Below, in pieces: positions 12,200 through 25,800 of a stretch of 64,000 nt of DNA. A program made the position numbers and the translations under genes. Source of the stretch: Diphasiastrum complanatum. Its lineage: Eukaryota; Streptophyta; Lycopodiopsida; Lycopodiales; Lycopodiaceae. A model generated the notes under the pieces. It made no database searches, had not been told where the DNA came from, and was given only the letters and a program-made list of their open reading frames with translations. Location of the stretch: positions 55,091,054 through 55,155,053 of the forward strand of contig CM055103.1 of the NCBI GenBank assembly GCA_029204225.1, given 5' to 3'. Numbering within the stretch: position 1 is the first letter of the stretch; every line of letters begins with the position of its first letter.

Positions 12200-13900
12200 C
12201 CCAGAGCAAGTTATGATTAAGATTGAGTTCCAATAAAAAAAATGAAGTAATTTTATGCGACATTAATGTACGTTTTGTCTTTTTTTAAAAGTCGAAAAAG
12301 CCTACATTTCATTGCACCTTGAGATCTAGGAGTGATCCTCAATGAGCTAATTGAATTTCAAAGGACAAGGCTTTGTATGTGTATGTGACTAATGAAAATG
12401 CACCTTTCACATAAGCCTTTCAAATGACAAATATAAATCTATACGATCATATAAACATAATAAGATTATTAAATCTTGATGTCATCTCAAAGTTATTCTT
12501 TTGAATAAAACTCTTAGTGTTAAAATAAAATTTGCATTATAAGTTTGTTTGATGCTTTGATTTTTTTGAGAGTCAAATATGCCTTTGACACAAGGTAGTA
12601 AGGCTCATGTTTTAAAGGCTTATTTTCACTTTTTTTTTTTGGGAGAAATGTAAGTCTAGATATCTTCTTTAGTGCATTTTTTCATCACTTTGAAGCTCTA
12701 ATGGTGGGTGAGATTTGGTGCTCTCAAATAAACTTTTCTAATGGATATAGATATTTTAAATTTGCTTGAATGAACTATCAACATATAATATATCGAAAGC
12801 ATGAGCTAAGACTTTACAACAACACCCTGGTGTCTACCAACCACAATTTTTACAAAGCACCGACACAACTTTTCTAAAAGGTTATGCAATTGACCGGTTA
12901 GCAATATAATGTCACAAAATATGATGGAGAACAAAACGGGACTTTGTTTCATGGACTAGAAGCCCTCGTCCTAGACCTTTCCACTAGGTGCTGGATGTGC
13001 TTTTTACATTGAGCGCTAGGTGGACCCCAAGCTTATACTTTGAAGCTTTCACAACCCTTTATAAACAATTAGTGCATTCCTAATAGAAAGGAGATTTTCA
13101 CTTTAGCCTTTCTTCAAAAGAGAGTTTTCACTTTAGCCTTTCTACAAAAGAGAGTTTAGATGGTTCTCTAAATCTCCCGCATTATCATTGCCCCCATCCA
13201 ATCATGGCTTGAAGAACTTGTGTGGAACCCAATCCCGTATGACGATGGCCCCTCGTATATAACTCAAGTGTATGTAATTGTTTAAGACTTGAATTTTTTT
13301 GAGATTAAAGGAGAGCCTTGTCACATGTTGAGACTCTCATGTTAAGGCTTTGCAATTTTGTTTTGTTTTTTTGTGGGGTAGGCCCTCAGACACGTGCTCG
13401 AGCAAGCAGAAGGCCCAAGGGGAAGAGGGGCCTTCGCCTGTATGAAGAGCAGGTGCAAGGGTCTCTTTTGAGAGAGAATCCTAGTTTTGGAGAGATAATT
13501 GCCAGTTTTTTGGAAAGAGAACATAACAACGCTTTGAAATGATGAAGAGAGAAGTCCAAGTGCATATTCTGCCTCCGAAGGTGCCTCCGGAATACAAAGA
13601 AAACCAGAGCATTACGAGTAGCTCCAACAGGTGGCACCCTTAAGTCACCTAGGATGTTCCTTAGATATGCGGCCCCTTTCACCGCGGTGTCTGAAAGCCT
13701 TCAAATTTTTTTGTGTCACTATTGAAGTGGCTTATGGCCCTCAAAACAACACCCCCCCTTCACCCTCCAAAAAAGCACAAACATTAAAGTGGAAAGTCCC
13801 TTTCAATGAAGGGCTGTGAAAGGCTGCACGCCCTTCCATAAATTTAAAAAGCACGTTTGAGAGGCCACCTTCATTTATGATGCTTCCCGCCCTGCTTTTA
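12200..13900. other. No recognisable gene
   Basis: AT-rich. A duplicated phrase (TTTTCACTTTAGCCTTTCT) occurs twice at about 13096-13142. Frames at 13318-13542 and 13386-13682 overlap on opposite strands without motifs. Confidence 0.5.
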
Positions 13901-13901
13901 T

Positions 13902-13941
13902 CGTATACGGTACGGCATACGGCATACGGTATACGGCGTAC
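13902..13941. repeat. CATACGG/TATACGG short tandem repeat
   Basis: About five imperfect copies of a 7-9 bp unit (CGTATACGG, TACGG, CATACGG, CATACGG, TATACGG), GC-richer than the flanks. Confidence 0.85.
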
Positions 13942-16154
13942 ATGTCGCGGCTCCCAAGCCCGTCGTTTTCTCTTAAATCTGGTTAACCTGTCCCCCCAGT
14001 TAACTGACCCAGGGTTTAAACCCGACCCTCAGGTTTATTTTTAAGGGCTTTCAGCTCCAAAGCCCTTAAAAAGAAGGGCTTATGCCCTAGTTTTAAACTG
14101 CCTGACAGACCCGGAAGTCCTTATTAGAGAAGTGATTAGGCTAATCTCCCTGCTAATTAATATAATTAACTCTGTGGATTTGCTTTTCTCTCTGTGTCTG
14201 CGGACGTTTGCCGTCCGAGCTTGAAGATCAGTCGCCCCGTGAGCGCAAGACTGATCGATCGCCCATTTTGTTGGGAGTTGGGTTGATGGGAGTTGCAATG
14301 TGGAGGTGTAATCTGTTCAGATCGCTGCTGTGATAGCTCAAATTTTGGTTGTGATCTGCAGAAATTGATGTTTTGTGCTGCAGAATGGGGCGTTTGAGCA
14401 GAAGAAGAAGCAGAATGGGGCTTGATCGGTCGAGCTTGGAAGGTATTGATGAATGAGCTTGTGTAGAGGCGGCTCATTGCAGCACAGCTCTGTTGAGTGA
14501 CAGAAGAATAGGCGATTGGCCATGGTTGCCAAGGACTGGCTGTTTTCTCAGCTGGAATGTCAAACGCAGCAGCGTGTTGAACGCGCTCGCCACAATGCAC
14601 AATGTATGGTGCGTTCAACTGTTGAAAATCTATCTGAGATGCTGTAGAGTGGGTCAAGTTTATGGAGATCGCCAATTATTTTCAATGTTAAAGTAATTCA
14701 AGCAAAATGTGTCTTTTAATGTCTTAGAACTGTTTCTGGCTGTGAACGATTTGAATGGACTCCCTTTATGTATTTTGCCGAATGACTACCTTTATGTATT
14801 TTGCCTCGTCTTTTTCATTGCGCCGGAGGCGTTTCTACAGGGACAAGATTTTTCCGATCCGATAATATTCTTAGCTACCTGCTGATCTCCTTTTCTCTGA
14901 ACATATTAGAGATGCCGCAATTGCCTTGACAGTGAATCTGGTTCATAAAATTGTGTCCCCCCTTGCACCAAGACCAGAGAGCCAGTGAACTTTGACTAAT
15001 TTTCTATGCTCCAGGAGCAACGAAGAATTTTTTTTCTGTATACTGGAGTACCTGATAACTACACACACTTTTGTAACAGTTCGTTACTTGAATAAGACAG
15101 ATTAATAGAAGGCAAAATTACCAAGGTTGGCGACTAATGAAGTACACTTCCATATTCTGTACCTATAGTAACATGCTTAGAATTTCGTTCAGAGCATGGG
15201 AAATTTGAATTTTTTTCGTATTATTGGAATATAGTCTTTTTTGTAGGTCAAAACAGAATGTGCTGCTACTAGGGGACAGTTTTGGACTTGTGAAGAAACA
15301 AGAATTCATTGTATATTGCAAAAACCCATCACGGAGTTCTCATATTCCATAAGCAATTTGAAACCTATTTTCAGGATCAATATCACGTTCAGCCAACTGA
15401 AACTACAAATGAAATAATCAGGATAAGAGCTTGCTTAGAAAACTTTCATCAGACTTTATGAGGTTGCTTGGAACTTGGACCATATTCAGCGGAAACAACA
15501 TCAACAAAACATAGAATAAACCTCAATTAGTCACTAGCAACTTAGTATCACGAACAACATACGACATGTAAAACAACAAACTGCGATTGTTTTATAAATA
15601 TATTCCATGATAGCTGGGATCTTGATAGAGACTAACCAGCCAAAATATAAACAACTGACATTCATAATGTGTGGTCTGGTCTCAAAGTACGATGGACCTG
15701 TGTGGGCCATACATTTCAATGCATAATACAAAGCTGTATTTGGGTTTATGTACACACTGTAAAGTATACTTTTACACACTACAAGTATGGTGAGCCACAG
15801 TCAAGTAGTCACAAGTTCTCTGGAGCTCGAGTCAGGGCCTAGACAGCTCCGAAGCTGATTTTGCTAGCCGAGACAACTCTCGGGACCCATGTTCGGGAGC
15901 TTGACTGATTATGCCAGGCTTGCTAGTCTTAATCACCAAAATAAGAAAATTGTGCTTTATTAGACAACACTATATTCCAGGATAGGGAGTGTGCAGAATC
16001 ACAACAGAACTATATGTGGAATCTGGCAGATAGAAACTTGGGTGGGCAGCTTAACCAGTGCTAGGAATCCAGACGCAAGGTCTCAGCTCCCCCTATAAGG
16101 ACAAGCCAGGCACTATGCTCAACATGGGTTGGTGACCTCGAGACCAGTTATTCC
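13942..16154. other. No recognisable gene
   Basis: A 169-codon minus-strand frame (14166-14675) is Ser/Gln-rich without motifs and overlaps other frames; I do not accept it as a gene. The sulfotransferase first exon or promoter could lie here, because the gene's visible 5' end is blocked by the retroelements at 16155-19290, but I found no exon that fits. Confidence 0.4.
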
Positions 16155-17055
16155 TGTTGGAAAATGGTAGGATAGCAGCGGAAGTCTGATAGCAGATGGA
16201 TGGTTTGTGGATCGGTAGTGCAACAATTAACATCAAATGATATTTAAGATGGAAAGCTGAGTAGCAACGCAAAATCGAAGCAATAGTGAGACTGAAATTG
16301 CACTCTAATTAATATCAACAATGAGTACAATAGCTTGAAGTGATAACTTCAGCTTGAGCGTGATAACGCTTGGCTACAATAGTGCTTCTTGAAAAGAAGA
16401 ACGATTCATATTTAACACAACTATTGATCAGTCTATTATAGCTGACTACAAAATATCTACTTGTAAAATATATGTTTGCTAAATATCTATTTAGCATTTC
16501 TTACAACCGCCTTAGAGCAATAACTGTACGTACAATAGTAGGTGAACTATCATAAAGACTTCTGACAGTTTATTTGGATCGATTTTTTCCTTGATGGAAA
16601 GAATCGACAAAGGTCGGTTGATGGCGAATTCGGTTAAGTCGACGAAGTCGGATACGTCGATGAATTCGGTTGATGGAGATATACATGAGAAGTAGAAGTT
16701 GATGGAATGAAGTAAGTCGGGTACTTCGAATACTTCGATGTCGGTACCTTGATGAAGTAAGTTGAGTATATGCATTTGAGAAGTCGAAGTAGTCGATGAC
16801 TTCGATGTTGGGGAAGTCGATGTTGTATATATCAGATGAGTATACATAGGAGGAAGTCGATGACTTCGATGTCGAACACTTCGATGTCGGATACTTCGGA
16901 GGTTAACATTTGATTATATACATGGAGAAGTTGAAGGCGATGAAGTCGGACTTCGGACACTTCAATGTCTTCGAAGTCGATGGAGTCGACTTTGGCTGAG
17001 TATTTCAGGATGCTCATTACTCCATGAATTTGGTCCTGAGCATTAAAATCCAACA
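16155..17055 (-). repeat. 3' LTR of a minus-strand copia element (901 bp)
   Basis: On the plus strand it begins TGTTGGAAAATGG and ends AAAATCCAACA, giving a perfect 7-bp terminal inverted repeat TGTTGGA/TCCAACA. It sits immediately after a polypurine tract of the minus-strand pol (TTAAGGGGGAG read on the minus strand, 17056-17066). The interior at 16600-17000 is a field of imperfect GAAGTCGATG-type words (see repeat). The element's 5' LTR is absent. Confidence 0.85.
16600..16995. repeat. GAAGTCGATG-type degenerate tandem repeat within the LTR
   Basis: Recurrent words GAAGTCGATGACTTCGATG, GGATACTTCG, GGAAGTCGATG and AACACTTCGATGTCGG, many of them self-complementary (GAAGTC/GACTTC, CATCGA/TCGATG). 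Spacing is irregular, about 12-20 bp. Confidence 0.8.
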
Positions 17056-19010
17056 CTCCCCCTTAATGTGGATCTTGAAAAACTTGGATCTTCAGATTAC
17101 ATGTCGTTAAATCTGAGATGGTGCTCCTTTGATAGAGCTTTAGTGAAGTAATCTGCTGCCATTAAATTTGTCCTGCAGAAAACCAATGCTACTTCCTTGC
17201 TTTGCACTTTTTCTCTAAGCTAATGATACCTGATTTTGATATGTTTGCTCCGAGAATGAAACCTCGGATTTAGAGATGTTGCTATTGTGCTTTGATTGTC
17301 ACAATAAATAGTCGTTGGATGTGATTGAGTAAGGTTGATGTCTGCAAGTAGGTGCCTTAGCTAGATTGCCTCCTTGGTAGTATTTGTGGCAGCTATGTAT
17401 TCTAATTCGGTTGAAGATAATGCTACTGAGGTCTGCTTTCGGCTGTTCCATGAGATTGGGCTTTGATTCAATAGGAATACAAATCCAGAAGTTGATCTTT
17501 TGGTGTCGATATCTCCTGCCCAATCCGCATCTGTATATCCTTCAAGAATATTGGCAGATTGGCTGCCTCCATAACAGATGCTGAGATGTTTTGTAGCTTG
17601 GACATACTTCATGACCTTCATGAGAGTTTTCCAATGAGTTGGCCCTGGATTCAATAGGAATTGGTTGAGAGAGCCGATGGAGTATGCTAAGTCGGGTCGA
17701 GTGTAGAGCATAGCATACATCAGTGACTCGATAATAGAGTGAAATGAATATTGCTTCATTTCCTCCTTTTCTGCCTCGGATTGTGGACATTGCTCCTTTG
17801 ACAGCTTTAGACTAGGGTCGAGTGGAAAGTAGCTCGATTTGCAATTGGTCATTCCGTGTTTTTCTAGCATTGTTGATGAGATATCGTTGTTGACTGATGA
17901 AGATCTGTTTGTTGGGTCGATCTCGATAGATCTGGATTCCGAAACAGTGATGGGTTGGACCCATATTAGTCATTTTGTACTCCTATGATAACATGCATTT
18001 CGTATCCTTCATCAAATTCAAGTTGTTACCAAAAAATAACGTATCATCAACATAGAGAGTGATGATAATGAAGGAATTGGAAACAAACTTGAAGCAAACA
18101 TTCGAGTCTGCCGAGTTTGGAATAAAACCATTCTCGATTAGAAATGCATTGATCTTCTGAAACCAGGCTCTTGGTGATTGCTTCAAACCATAGAGAGCCT
18201 TGTGAATTCTGCACTAGGTTTGAGCTCGTATCGCTCTGGCTGCGACATGTAGATCTCCTCATTGATAGTTCCATTGTGGAAGGCAATGCCAGAGCATATC
18301 AGTCGATTCAGAAGTTGATGTGTGAAGAGCTTGTTGTTTGTCGAATAGCAGTGACTAAGCCTGTAGAGGTAGCCACATCATCTGCCGAAGGCTAAAACCT
18401 TCATGGACTTGTCGAGTGTGGTACAGCCCTCTGTATTGAATTCGACCCTTCGACCAGAATCCGTGATTCTACTTATCGAAAGTAGATTCTTGGTAAGGTT
18501 AGGAACATGAAGAACATTGGATAGGAGCTTTACTTCACCTTTCTTGAATTCAACTTTGATTGTTCCTTCACCTTCAATAGAATGAGATGAGTTGTCTCCA
18601 AGCTGCAAGACTCTTGAGTGGGTGAATGGCTTGTAATCCTTGAACCAGTCTTGATGGTGAGTCATATGTTGAGTTGCTCAGGAATCGAAGTACTAGGAAT
18701 CGATATCCTACTGTTCTTCGACCTTGGTCATGAAGGCTGCTTCATCTTCCTCCTGTTGCTGGAGTGAGTGACTATTGGTTGTAGCAGAATTTGCTTGTTG
18801 CTGGAACTGCTTCTTCTTCTTGTTGTTGTACTTCAAAGTTCGATAGTCCTTGATTTCGTGGCCAGTCCTCTTACAGTATCTGCATAATAGTTTTTGCATT
18901 GGTTGGAACGATGATTGAATTCGATCCTGAACCAGAATTTGGTCCAGACCGCATGTTGCTCTTCTTGTCAGTATATCCTGACTTTGTAGATCTCTTCGAT
19001 CTAAACTTCT
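17056..19010 (-). pseudogene. Ty1/copia gag-pol, minus strand, internally deleted
   Basis: Reading from 19010 downward: gag end with a zinc knuckle (CRYCKRTGHEIKDYRTL, the last Cys of CX2CX4HX4C replaced by Tyr); protease-distal region (KGEVKLLSNVLHVPNLTKNL then LSISRITDSG, 18665-18378); RT core (MKQSPRAWFQKINAFL then LYVDDTLFFGNN, 18186-17983) and RNase H/C-terminus (SLMYAMLYTRPDLAYSIG, ADWAGDIDTKRSTSGFVF, QTSVALSSTELEYIAAT, 17870-17361). Integrase is missing between protease and RT, with several frameshifts. It ends at the polypurine tract and LTR at 17055. The 5' end is cut at about 19010, where gypsy-like and unassigned sequence begins. Confidence 0.92.
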
Positions 19011-19173
19011 GATTTTTTGAATATAGAGCTTGAGGATCCAATCCTAAGTGTAATAATTCCTAACACCACAGTAGGGCAAATACTAACTGATCCACCCAAC
19101 CTTGCCTGCTCCCTGATATAGAGTAAGCCCCTCCTAGCCCAGTGTGAGGACTGGTAGCATGCAACTGCCAAGT

Positions 19174-19202
19174 GTCGGCCACGTGTCACTGATGTGGCCG
19201 AC
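19174..19202. repeat. Hairpin GTCGGCCAC / GTGGCCGAC
   Basis: Perfect 9-bp inverted repeat with an 11-base loop, containing a CACGTG core, at the junction between the copia and gypsy fragments. Confidence 0.75.
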
Positions 19203-19290
19203 TGGGTTTTAGGCAGGCCTACTATAAAATCCATGGAGATACTCTCCCATTTACTAGCTGGTATTTCTAAGGGATGCAATTTAGTATATT
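19200..19290 (-). pseudogene. Ty3/gypsy integrase fragment
   Basis: The minus strand encodes KLHPLEIPASKWESISMDF and then IVGLPKTQ, the conserved start of the integrase catalytic domain (W..I.MDFI.GLP, first catalytic Asp). Downstream (19010-19200) the frame stays open but loses all integrase similarity. It is a short scrap wedged between the decayed copia element and the sulfotransferase gene. Confidence 0.8.
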
Positions 19291-19599
19291 TTGTTTATAT
19301 CATGTGGTACTTGTCGGAATTTCTGTAGAAAGGATATGAATATCAATTGAAATTTTCATGGCAAGTTTTTAATGAGATTAGTCCTACTGCATATGCTTTG
19401 ATTTTCTAACAAGAGTGAATCATTTGAATGACAGCTTTGCCAAAATTGTCATATTGCTAGTATGAGTTCCTCAATTAGTTGGATTGCCCTCGGAAAATTT
19501 ATTTTGATGTTTTTTTCCAGCATTTTACCCTTCAATAAATGTATACCACCTAAAAATTTGTCAAGGTCTAGTTTTCATGGTCTCCCATTTTACCTGCAG

Positions 19600-19832
19600 G
19601 ATTCAGCAGGAGGAAGAGATCTAAGGAGGGCATCGTTGGGATGGAAGTTTTTTGTATTGGTCTTGATCGGAGCATGTGGAATCTACATGTGCTTTGCTAG
19701 AGTGAACCAGAGAAACTTCCAACAATTTAGTTCTACTCAAGAAGTTTTGGAAAATTCTTTTTGCCGCACACCATCCAATCTATCTTTGTCTGATTTTGCT
19801 CAACACTTTCCTCGACCACTTACATACCAAAG
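19600..19832 (+). CDS. Sulfotransferase exon (membrane anchor)
   Basis: Acceptor TTTTACCTGCAG precedes DSAGGRDLRRASLGWKFF; the exon ends TYQ plus AG before donor GTGCAT, phase 2. The in-frame ATG at 19462 lies in sequence that looks intronic (T-rich polypyrimidine run), so I do not take it as the start. Confidence 0.85.
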
Positions 19833-22800
19833 GTGCATTTGATGGTCTACAAGGTCTTGAAAAATTTGAGACAATTTTCTTATAGTGGTTGTTTTGTACA
19901 TAATCATATTGCATCTTGTCCACTTATTTAATATTCTTGCTAACTGTATATGAATATCTATTATGTGCTTTCATTGAGATTATTGATGCATATTTTTTTG
20001 TTAGTTCACACTCCTGACCTTACATGATATACTTTGATTTGGACATAATTGCCCCAGGTGAAATGCAATTTAATAATCAAAATATGCTGACATGATTTGG
20101 TGGTCATTCTGTTTAAATGTCCTACTTAGGTCAAGGCATTCAAGGCATTCATTGTCACCATATTGTGAGCTTGTTATTGGGCCTATTGAGATCAAACAAA
20201 TTACTAAAATGTCTGCTCTCAACTCTTGACAACAACCATCCGCTAGCTTAAGTGCTGGATGCTTATTGCTTAAGAATATGATTTCTATTGTTACTATTCA
20301 GGGCATTAGCTTTACTATGTGCTACTTTCCCCTGCTTATTGTAATTTTGTCATGAATTGTCAGTTGATGACTTTGCAGGAAGTTGCGAGCTACTTACCTT
20401 CTTACACAGAAAAGGCTTGTTTTCCCAAAATGAGACTTTGTTTTAGAGGCTGTACTAAGGTTCTGTATTCGACACACCAAATACATTTCTTCCTTCCACA
20501 TGTTTTCATGGTCCCTGATATGGTCTACATAAGAGAGAAGAAAATTCCTCGTACGTTGGTGTATGATCTACTTGATCTTTGATTCATTGCAGAAAGATAC
20601 AATGCAAAAGACTCAAGAAGAGTGGCATCCCTACGTGCAACACAATCCCCTTGAGTCTTGACATGTAAATGTGCTGTTGTAACGTTTGAAGCTCATGTCA
20701 CATAAATCATCGAATAAGACGCAGAATGAGGGTCCAAGACAGGGACCCATCCCTGTAAAGGGCTTCAATGAAGAACAGCCAATCACCAGATGTATCTGTC
20801 GCTTACAAGTCTTTACAATAGCCTTTGACAAGATTGCTTTGCCTAGTGCATGTTCATGCAATAGTTAGATCATTTATGAACTTAATAGCACTAAGGTCGC
20901 TCGAAGAATTTCCAAGGAAGTGAACCCTATTACTCTTGTGTGTATGACACTTTGAGGACAAATGAAACCTGAAAGCCGATATTTGAACAGCAGGTGGATT
21001 GTGTATAGAGCAGCAGCAGGTGGATTGTATAGACAGCGGAAAACCATTTCAGGTAGTGCTAGATTGTTTGGGCAACAACTCGTAACTGGAGGTTGCGGCT
21101 ACTTGAAGATAGCTAAGGGGGTGTGGGTTGCCAGCCGATACATGTCATCTTCTTGATTGCCTTCATCCTCTACGAGCGACTGCTCGGATATGAGTGCTTT
21201 TCCAACCGCATCCCACCCATGTGTCTTAAGTTTTTGAGATCCCAGCCTAGTCCTAGAGAGGCTTGCTTTAAAACTGTGCTGACATATAAGTTGACCTCAT
21301 TTAAGAAGGGCTGGTCCATTCTCCGTTCAGGAGTCCAAAGTGTACACTTTCTTCTAGGCCATTCTAGAACTCTTCAAGATGGCTATCTTGTCCATGTGAA
21401 AGGCCATCCATCAGTGCAGACAATGTCCATGGCCAATTATGAAGCTAAGCTATGGCAAAATAATATGCTATAATGTGTAACAGAGTATCACAGCATAGAA
21501 TCTAGATATATGAGCGGAAGAGAACGTCTACTGTGGGCATGTAGTTGTCATCTTGCTTTATTATTCAAGTCATAGTATTGTGTATGACATAAACTGATGG
21601 TAACTAGCTTTTGGTAAAGTCCTATACCATACTTAGGTGGACCTCAATCTGAATGTCTCAAGGATACTGGAATAGTAATGACATGTTTGATGCTTGTGGT
21701 TGCTGAAAGATATATTTTGTAATTTGTAGTATGTGGTAAGACTTTCCATTTTATGAACTCTTTGTTCTGATTGTTTTCTTTGATGTGCTTACAGAGGAAT
21801 ATGCATTTGTACTCCAGTACATTACTTTGTTATTTTTTCAATGCAAAGGTCTGGAAGTGGATGGTTCGAGACATTACTCAATAGCCATCCTAATATAAGC
21901 TCGCATGGTGAAATATTTATAGTCAAAGACAGGCGTCAGAATTTCACAACTATCTCTCACACACTTGATAAACTATACAACCTTGACTGGTTCAGTAGTT
22001 CTGCCAAGAATGAGTGCACTGCTGCAGTTGGATTAAAGTGGATGTTGAATCAGGTAAATCTGCCTTTCCAACCTTAGTGCAGGCACAGAGCGAACGATCA
22101 TTGTGGTGGAGTTATCTTCTAGTTGCATTACAGTGAATTTGAGTTCTATGCTCTTTTCTGCAAATTCTAGTGTACCAGTATAACCCTACCTTTGAAATTT
22201 TCTCATGGACATTGTCTACACAAAAATTAGAGAGCTATTAATAATTTGAAAGGAGTTAGAATCAGCAACTGTATTGACATTTATTTGTTTGGGTTTAGCA
22301 TAGAACTCATTATAGTCAGTTCAAGTATTTTTTCTTCAGTTTTGGATATTGGGCTTACAAAATCTGGTAATTTTGGTATCATGCCTGTCCTGCAGAGGAA
22401 CTTATGTGCAATATTGAGTTTGAATTTTGAAACCATAGGGCTACTCGATTAAAACACAATTATGATACAAAACGTATTTGGACACGAGTAATTGGTATTT
22501 GACGTTCATCGCAAGTAACTCAATCATGGCTAGCCTTCAATTTAAGTTATCATGAAGCAATTAGTTAGAGACAAGCAGCTTTTGTGTCCATATTCCATTC
22601 TAGTCTACTTATTTATCCTTGAAGAAAGTCATTCCACGGATGATATTGTTCCTTTTGTGATGCTGGTGGGGTGGACTTTTTCATTTTCTTGAGGATAATT
22701 CTGGCTGGTAAACTTGTCTAGGAGGCAGCTAATTAGTAGAGCTATTGCTATTTATTGAGCTGTAAACTCAAAGAAAGAAACATAAGCTCAATCAACAAAC

Positions 22801-25800
22801 AAAATGTCTTTACTAGTGATGATTATTCCAAAGAACAATGTTCTGTGACCTATGGTACGGAATGCGATATAGTTATCTCTGCTAGTTACTGAACATAATC
22901 TGTAGTTCCGCTAGTTCTGGAACTTAGGATTGAGACAACTTGAGGCAGCCCAAGGCTTCTGTGAGGCAGACTGAGGCTTGCATGATGCAAATCGAGGCAG
23001 TGAGGCACCTGCTTTTCTAGGCAGACAAGGCATCAGACATAGGTGCACGCCGTTCCGGAACGCTGTGTTCTGGGAGCGTTCTCGAACGGTTTCGGGATTC
23101 AGCAGCATTCCGGATCGGAATGCTCCTAATTATTATTCTTTTAAGCTGTGTGTTGGGGATGGGGAAAAACAACATGTAGAGACATAAAAAAGTTGTCAAA
23201 CACTGTAACTACTAACTGTAAGTACGTACTACAATCTTCTACTAACTGAACAAAGCATATGACAATTTACATTGAAGTCCATTCTCTAACTGAACAAAGC
23301 AAAACTGAAACTCAAAAGCAATCACATAGTGCAGACCACAATGCTAAGTGTATGTGATACAAAAATATGGTGACTGATCCACATACCACACATGCCTCAT
23401 GAGTATGATCAATATGTCTAATGTCATAAACGATAAAGCTCTGATATATACAATGAGTGGGCCAATGGCTAAGTACATGAGTACGATAGATGGACAATGG
23501 ACAATAGACTAATAGACAACGATGAATCTCTATGACTCAGAGGCATCATGATTAGATGGGGATTCCTCCTCATCACTATCACTGGTAGACGAGGAATCCT
23601 CCTCAGGTATGTGCGGTTGTGTCCCTGAACCTCTGCCTCTACCCCTGCCGCTGCCACTGCCGCTGCCTCTAGGTCTATCTATCGGGGCCTCGCCGGGCCG
23701 CTGCTCCCTCTACCTATGATGCTGCTGTCTCTGGATCAACATGCAAATCCATCAGGTGTACCCTACGCCTACCACCCCCTCTACGTATAGGTGATGCAGG
23801 CTCCGCTTGTGTCTCGGCATCGGGATCAATCCACCCCACATGATATCCAATGTCCATCTCCATCTCATCGTCCAAGGCCTCATCCACCTCATCCTCATCC
23901 TCATCCAATCTCCCCTCTTCCTCATCATCATCTACCCCCCGCCCCCCCCCCGCTCTCCTACATCCTCTGCATCGGCCCTGGCCATGGATCTAGTGGTCCA
24001 GAGCTGCCTTTGATCATGACGTGCCAGCTCCCGATGATACTCCGAAAAGATCTCATCATCAGCCGTAGCCTCTGTGTGTGCATAGCCTGCTGCAGTGTCC
24101 ATGGATCTAAGGCACTCCTCGGGATTCACTTGCCTAGGCGTACCATCTCTCTACATGTGCCTGTCTAGCCTCAGGTTGGTGGTGCACTAAACCAACCTGT
24201 TCTGTTGGGGAATGCTGAACCTATTGCGTCTCTTTGTGTGCATAAGAGACGAAGTGCTCTAGTTCCACTCACAAGCCGAAGCGGAACAATCTTGAGCAAG
24301 AATGTGAGTAGCAAGAGCAGTTATATCAGGGGCAGATTTACCCACCACACCCCACCATGTGAGCGGCTCCGCCAAAAGCTCGTGATACTCACCCTGAGAT
24401 CCAATGAAACATTCCTGTCTGTGCTCATACCGTTGACAATTAAACAAGTTCTTGGGGCCAACCTTGACTTGGATGCACATTCTGTGTGTATGTCCTCCAG
24501 CCGTCTACAAGCTCCGGCGTCTGTGCGTATGCTCCAGTAGCCCACATAGGGTGTAGCAAATGAGCAATTGTTTGTATGGGCTTGTGAAAGAATTCCACTT
24601 GTCAAGACCTTCTCTCGGATAGCTGGCATCCTATAGAAACCAGAAAAGTAATCACTGCATTGTAGGAAAAACAATCAACAATGCTAAAAGCTTTTACAAG
24701 ACAAGTGCGCCAAACATATTACAAAAAAAAAGCGGTCGTTGAAGGGTCTCCTCGATCCTGTCCATAAATTCATAAATGAGGCCGAGTGTAGAACCCTCTC
24801 GATCCACCAACCTCAGCACATGGTACATTGGCTGCAGGACCTCAACCAATTGGTCAGCCTGTTGCTAGAAATCATCTCCAAAAACAATCCTCTGGAACCT
24901 AAGTCTAGCCAACTTGCTGCTACAATGCCATTGTGTGAACTCAGGCCTGGTTGCCATCTGGCGCAATGCAAATCAAACCTGAACCAATTGCTCCAACATG
25001 ACGAAGTGGTAAGCAAATCATGTGGTTGCTGGCTTCTTAAGATCCAGTGGGCTATATGTCCTGAACATGGTGAGGGCCCTCTTCTTCCTGATTCCAAATG
25101 TGACCAGGAAATGGCACTTGATGTAATTGTGGGAACCAAGGGGAGGCCTCCTACCATGCTTCAAAAGATCGATGCAGTGTGTTGCACACGGGGTCCATAC
25201 AATAGCAGGGTAGTCCCTCTCCAAAAGCTCACCGATAGCCACAGTTGTTGGCATTGTCGGTGACCACCTGCACCACATGCTGTGCCCCCACCTCAATGAC
25301 TGTTGCACGTCTATGCTCATAGATAAACTCTCCCAACTCAACACCGCCATTGCGGGAGGCATCCGCACCCATGAGAAATATAGTGCTCAACGAACATGAA
25401 ACCAAGATGTTGATTATAGGCGTGCGCCTAATATTAGTCCACCCATCCGATAGGATAGAGCAACCATGTGTGGCCTAAGCATGTCGTATGGGGCTGAGCT
25501 CTCTCGTGATGCATGCATGCTCCTCTCTTCGAGTATGAAGAGCCTCGCGTGTGAACTCTCAAGATGCTATAAAAAAGGTTAAGAACTCAATGGAAAGTGG
25601 ATAGGTGGACAAAGGGAGCTAAAACAAGCCTAGAGTCGCCTAAGACCTAAACCATAATGCCAATCGACGCCTAAGACCTACCCTAAATCCCTAAACCCTA
25701 ACCCCAAAACCTAGAAAAAAAACAATGCAAAATGCCTCATGCACACCAACCACATGAATGCTCATAGTGACCACCTATGCATAAATAAGCTTGGGAAGAT

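Noticed and set aside
12131-12300. 3' LTR partner of a 5' LTR ending near 9936
   Set aside because: I could not find sequence shared between the two regions, so no LTR pair is claimed.
14166-14675. 169-codon Ser/Gln-rich minus-strand frame
   Set aside because: No motif, overlapping frames on both strands, no splice or codon evidence.
19462-19599. In-frame ATG upstream of the first sulfotransferase exon
   Set aside because: The sequence is T-rich and ends in a strong acceptor TTTTACCTGCAG; the encoded stretch does not resemble the family N-terminus.
20319-20582. 87-codon plus-strand frame with a good acceptor-like TTTGCAG, first considered as a sulfotransferase exon
   Set aside because: The exons at 19600-19832 and 21795-22053 join directly in phase with family-matching sequence; this frame has no similarity and would break the join.
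24739-25263. 174-codon plus-strand frame
   Set aside because: It is the antisense of the hAT transposase, whose DUF659 and dimerisation motifs are clear on the minus strand.
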